A stretch of 64,000 nucleotides of DNA, taken from positions 4,154,001 through 4,218,000 of the forward strand of contig NZ_CP054139.1 in NCBI RefSeq assembly GCF_013283875.1, read 5' to 3'. Below the pieces are notes generated by a model. The model was not told the DNA's origin and did not search any database. It worked only from the letters and a program-made list of their open reading frames with translations. This DNA is from Mucilaginibacter mali (lineage in GTDB: Bacteria; Bacteroidota; Bacteroidia; Sphingobacteriales; Sphingobacteriaceae). This document shows, piece by piece, positions 62,356 to 64,000 of the stretch. The stretch's first letter is position 1. Each line of letters starts with the position of its first letter. A program made the position numbers and the translations under genes.

Positions 62356-62732
62356 TCTTATCCGTATTTATACAAATATAACGAAATCTACCAGGAATAA
62401 ATTATTCTCCTAAGCCCTTTTGCAGATTACGATCAGGCAACCGCGCCGGGCGGAAGCCTTGCAAAATATATTGATATCAGTTTTAATTTTTGGTGGCGTA
62501 AGTTTGTCAGTACCCTTAAAAAACAAGGGAGTGGTGAAAAAATGAAATTTTGAACAAAAGCACTTATTTAATTACATATCAATACGTTACGTGTTCAATT
62601 TTTGTTCAAAAAAACAAGGTTTTTTGTTCATTTTTTTTATTAGCTGAAACAAGCGATGTTGTTTAACCTAAGTACTCCCCCCCAAAGCATGTACCACTTA
62701 GCTAATGACAGTACAATTCAACCGATAAAAAA
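62356..62732. other. 377-base non-coding stretch
   Basis: A possible minus-strand -7 element for the toxin-antitoxin pair, TATATTTG, lies at 62380-62373, 18 bases before the antitoxin ATG, without a clear -33. Further right there is a small hairpin (CCCTT...AAGGG near 62514-62529) and three copies of a 9-base word: TGAACAAAA at 62551 and its inverse TTTTGTTCA at 62600 and 62622. No gene is supported. Confidence 0.5.
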
Positions 62733-63908
62733 CTATCCCTTCAACACCTCCCTGCTGATCACGATCTTCTGGATCTCGCTTGTCCCCTCGCCTATAGTGC
62801 ATAGTTTAGCATCACGGTAAAACTTCTCAACCGGGAAATCCTTGGTATAACCATAACCGCCGAAGATCTGCACCGCCTCGTTAGCGCATTTCACCGCCAC
62901 TTCCGATGCATAGTATTTGGCCATTGCTGCTTCCTTAGTCATGGGCAGGTGGCGGTTCTTCAGATCGGCAGCCTGCATAATCAATAATTCTGCAGCTTCT
63001 ATCTCGGTAGCCATATCGGCCAGTTTAAAGGCGATGGCCTGGAAATTAGAAATAGGCTGACCGAACTGATGACGTTCCTTAGCGTAATTTACCGCCGCCT
63101 CAAAAGCGCCTTTGGCTATCCCCAGCGAAAGGGCCGCGATAGAGATACGGCCGCCATCCAATACCTTCATGGCTTGTTTAAAACCTTCGCCCTCGGCGCC
63201 TAACAGGTTGGCTTTAGGTACGCGGCAATTATCAAATATCAACTCGGTAGTTTCGGATGCGCGCATGCCCAGTTTGTTCTCTTTTTTACCATGGGTAAAG
63301 CCTGGAGTCCCTTTTTCTATCACCAGCGCCGATATCCCCTTCGAATCGCCTTTTTCGCCGGTGCGCACCATCACTACAGCCACATTGCCGCTTTTGCCGT
63401 GGGTTATCCAGTTTTTAGATCCGTTTACCACATATTCATCGCCATCTAAAACGGCAGTAGTATTCATGCGGAGGGCATCAGAACCGGTATTGGCTTCGGT
63501 CAGGCCCCAGGCGCCAATCCATTCGGCAGTGGCGAGTTTTGGTAGCCAGCGTTGCTTTTGCTCATCATTACCAAAAGTCATGATATGGCCGGTGCAAAGC
63601 GAGTTATGCGCCGCTACCGATAAACCTATCGATCCGCATACTTTGGCAATCTCCACAATCACGGTCACATATTCCTGGTAACCAAAGCCCGACCCACCGA
63701 ATTGCTCTGGAACCATTACGCCCATCAGGCCCAGTTCGCCTAATTGTTTAAATAGTTCGATGGGGAAGGTTTGGGCCTCATCCCAATCCATCACATTTGG
63801 TTTGATATGCTTTTCGGCAAAATCGCGGGCCATCCGGCCTATCATCTGCTGGTTTTCGTCGGTGTTAAAATCGAAGCCTGCAAGGCTGTGTACTGCAAAG
63901 GTATCCAT
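62733..63908 (-). CDS. Acyl-CoA dehydrogenase
   Basis: About 391 residues from ATG 63908 (MDTFAVHSLAGF); the longer frame starts with TTG and is less likely. FAD-dependent alpha-beta desaturase of acyl-CoA thioesters. WGLTEANTGSDAL and the VNGSKNWITHG segment are family signatures, the arginine-rich and flavin loops are present, and FGGYGYTKDFPVEKFYRDAK with GTSEIQKIVISREVL closes the protein; the catalytic base lies in the IGEGTSE region. Short/medium-chain type, substrate uncertain. A perfect palindrome lies upstream. Confidence 0.96.
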   Translation of the reverse strand: MDTFAVHSLAGFDFNTDENQQMIGRMARDFAEKHIKPNVMDWDEAQTFPIELFKQLGELGLMGVMVPEQFGGSGFGYQEYVTVIVEIAKVCGSIGLSVAAHNSLCTGHIMTFGNDEQKQRWLPKLATAEWIGAWGLTEANTGSDALRMNTTAVLDGDEYVVNGSKNWITHGKSGNVAVVMVRTGEKGDSKGISALVIEKGTPGFTHGKKENKLGMRASETTELIFDNCRVPKANLLGAEGEGFKQAMKVLDGGRISIAALSLGIAKGAFEAAVNYAKERHQFGQPISNFQAIAFKLADMATEIEAAELLIMQAADLKNRHLPMTKEAAMAKYYASEVAVKCANEAVQIFGGYGYTKDFPVEKFYRDAKLCTIGEGTSEIQKIVISREVLKG

Positions 63909-63946
63909 GTATGGTTTTATAATCTGGCACAAGATACAATAAAAAA

Positions 63947-63974
63947 ATAAATACTATGCATGCATAGTATTTAT
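63947..63974. promoter_or_regulatory. Perfect 28-bp palindrome upstream of the acyl-CoA dehydrogenase gene
   Basis: ATAAATACTATGCA followed by its exact reverse complement, 38 bases before the ATG at 63908. Such a symmetric A+T-rich site in a promoter region is typical of an operator for a dimeric repressor (TetR or MarR class); which regulator cannot be read from the window. Confidence 0.6.
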
Positions 63975-64000
63975 ACCAAATCAGGATGCAGTTCAAAAAC

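Noticed and set aside
63112..63681. 189-codon plus-strand frame
   Set aside because: Antisense to the acyl-CoA dehydrogenase, no recognisable motif.

Overview
The window comes from a Bacteroidetes chromosome, most likely Sphingobacteriaceae (Mucilaginibacter/Pedobacter-like; genus is inference). Supporting signs are the gene order rpsU-xerC-hpf-tRNAs-tuf-tRNA-Trp-secE-nusG-rplKAJL-rpoBC, promoters of the TTTG / TAnnTTTG type, an almost complete absence of Shine-Dalgarno sequences except a very strong one before rpsU, a DUF3467 gene, and a Wzi-type capsule protein. Nearly all genes lie on the minus strand.

Region 1 (1-1290): the end of an acidic protein and miaA on the plus strand, closed by a 27-bp-arm palindrome that contains the miaA stop codon.

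Region 2 (1294-44643): one 43-kb, one-directional Wzy-type exopolysaccharide/capsule locus of about 40 genes. Transcription starts at the right with export genes (wza, wzc with a Tyr-Gly tail). Next comes a CDP-deoxysugar block: rfbF, rfbG and rfbH, an iron-sulfur flavin reductase, a short-chain epimerase, a dehydroquinate-synthase-like cyclase, a thiamine-diphosphate enzyme and a NeuB-like synthase. It is followed by flippase, glycosyltransferases and polymerase, gmhA, a GH10 glycosidase and two WbsX-type proteins. A second sugar block holds a 2-hydroxyacid dehydrogenase, Gfo/Idh, SIS isomerase, SDR, IMPase-type phosphatase, YhcH, CMP-transferase, cyclase, HpaI-type aldolase and a DUF115/GT42-like protein. 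The left end carries Wzi, dTDP-rhamnose genes (rfbB, rfbD, rfbA; no rfbC) and GDP-fucose genes (gmd, fcl). No initiating sugar-phosphate transferase and no Wzb phosphatase are present. The most novel content is the pair of unusual sugar blocks: a possible branched or carbocyclic CDP-sugar pathway, and a Kdo-like CMP-ulosonate route that would use an HpaI aldolase.

Region 3 (44740-60992): two small genes, then the transcription/translation core: rpoC, rpoB, rplL, rplJ, rplA, rplK, nusG, secE, tRNA-Trp, tuf, tRNA-Thr/Gly/Tyr/Thr, hpf, xerC and rpsU. Several of the spacers here hold a different long imperfect palindrome. A clear rpsU promoter, a tRNA-operon promoter and several terminators can be read.

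Region 4 (61022-64000): a small membrane protein (plus strand), a RelE/ParE-type toxin-antitoxin pair, a 377-bp non-coding stretch, and an acyl-CoA dehydrogenase with a perfect 28-bp palindrome upstream. No rRNA, CRISPR array, prophage or insertion sequence was seen.
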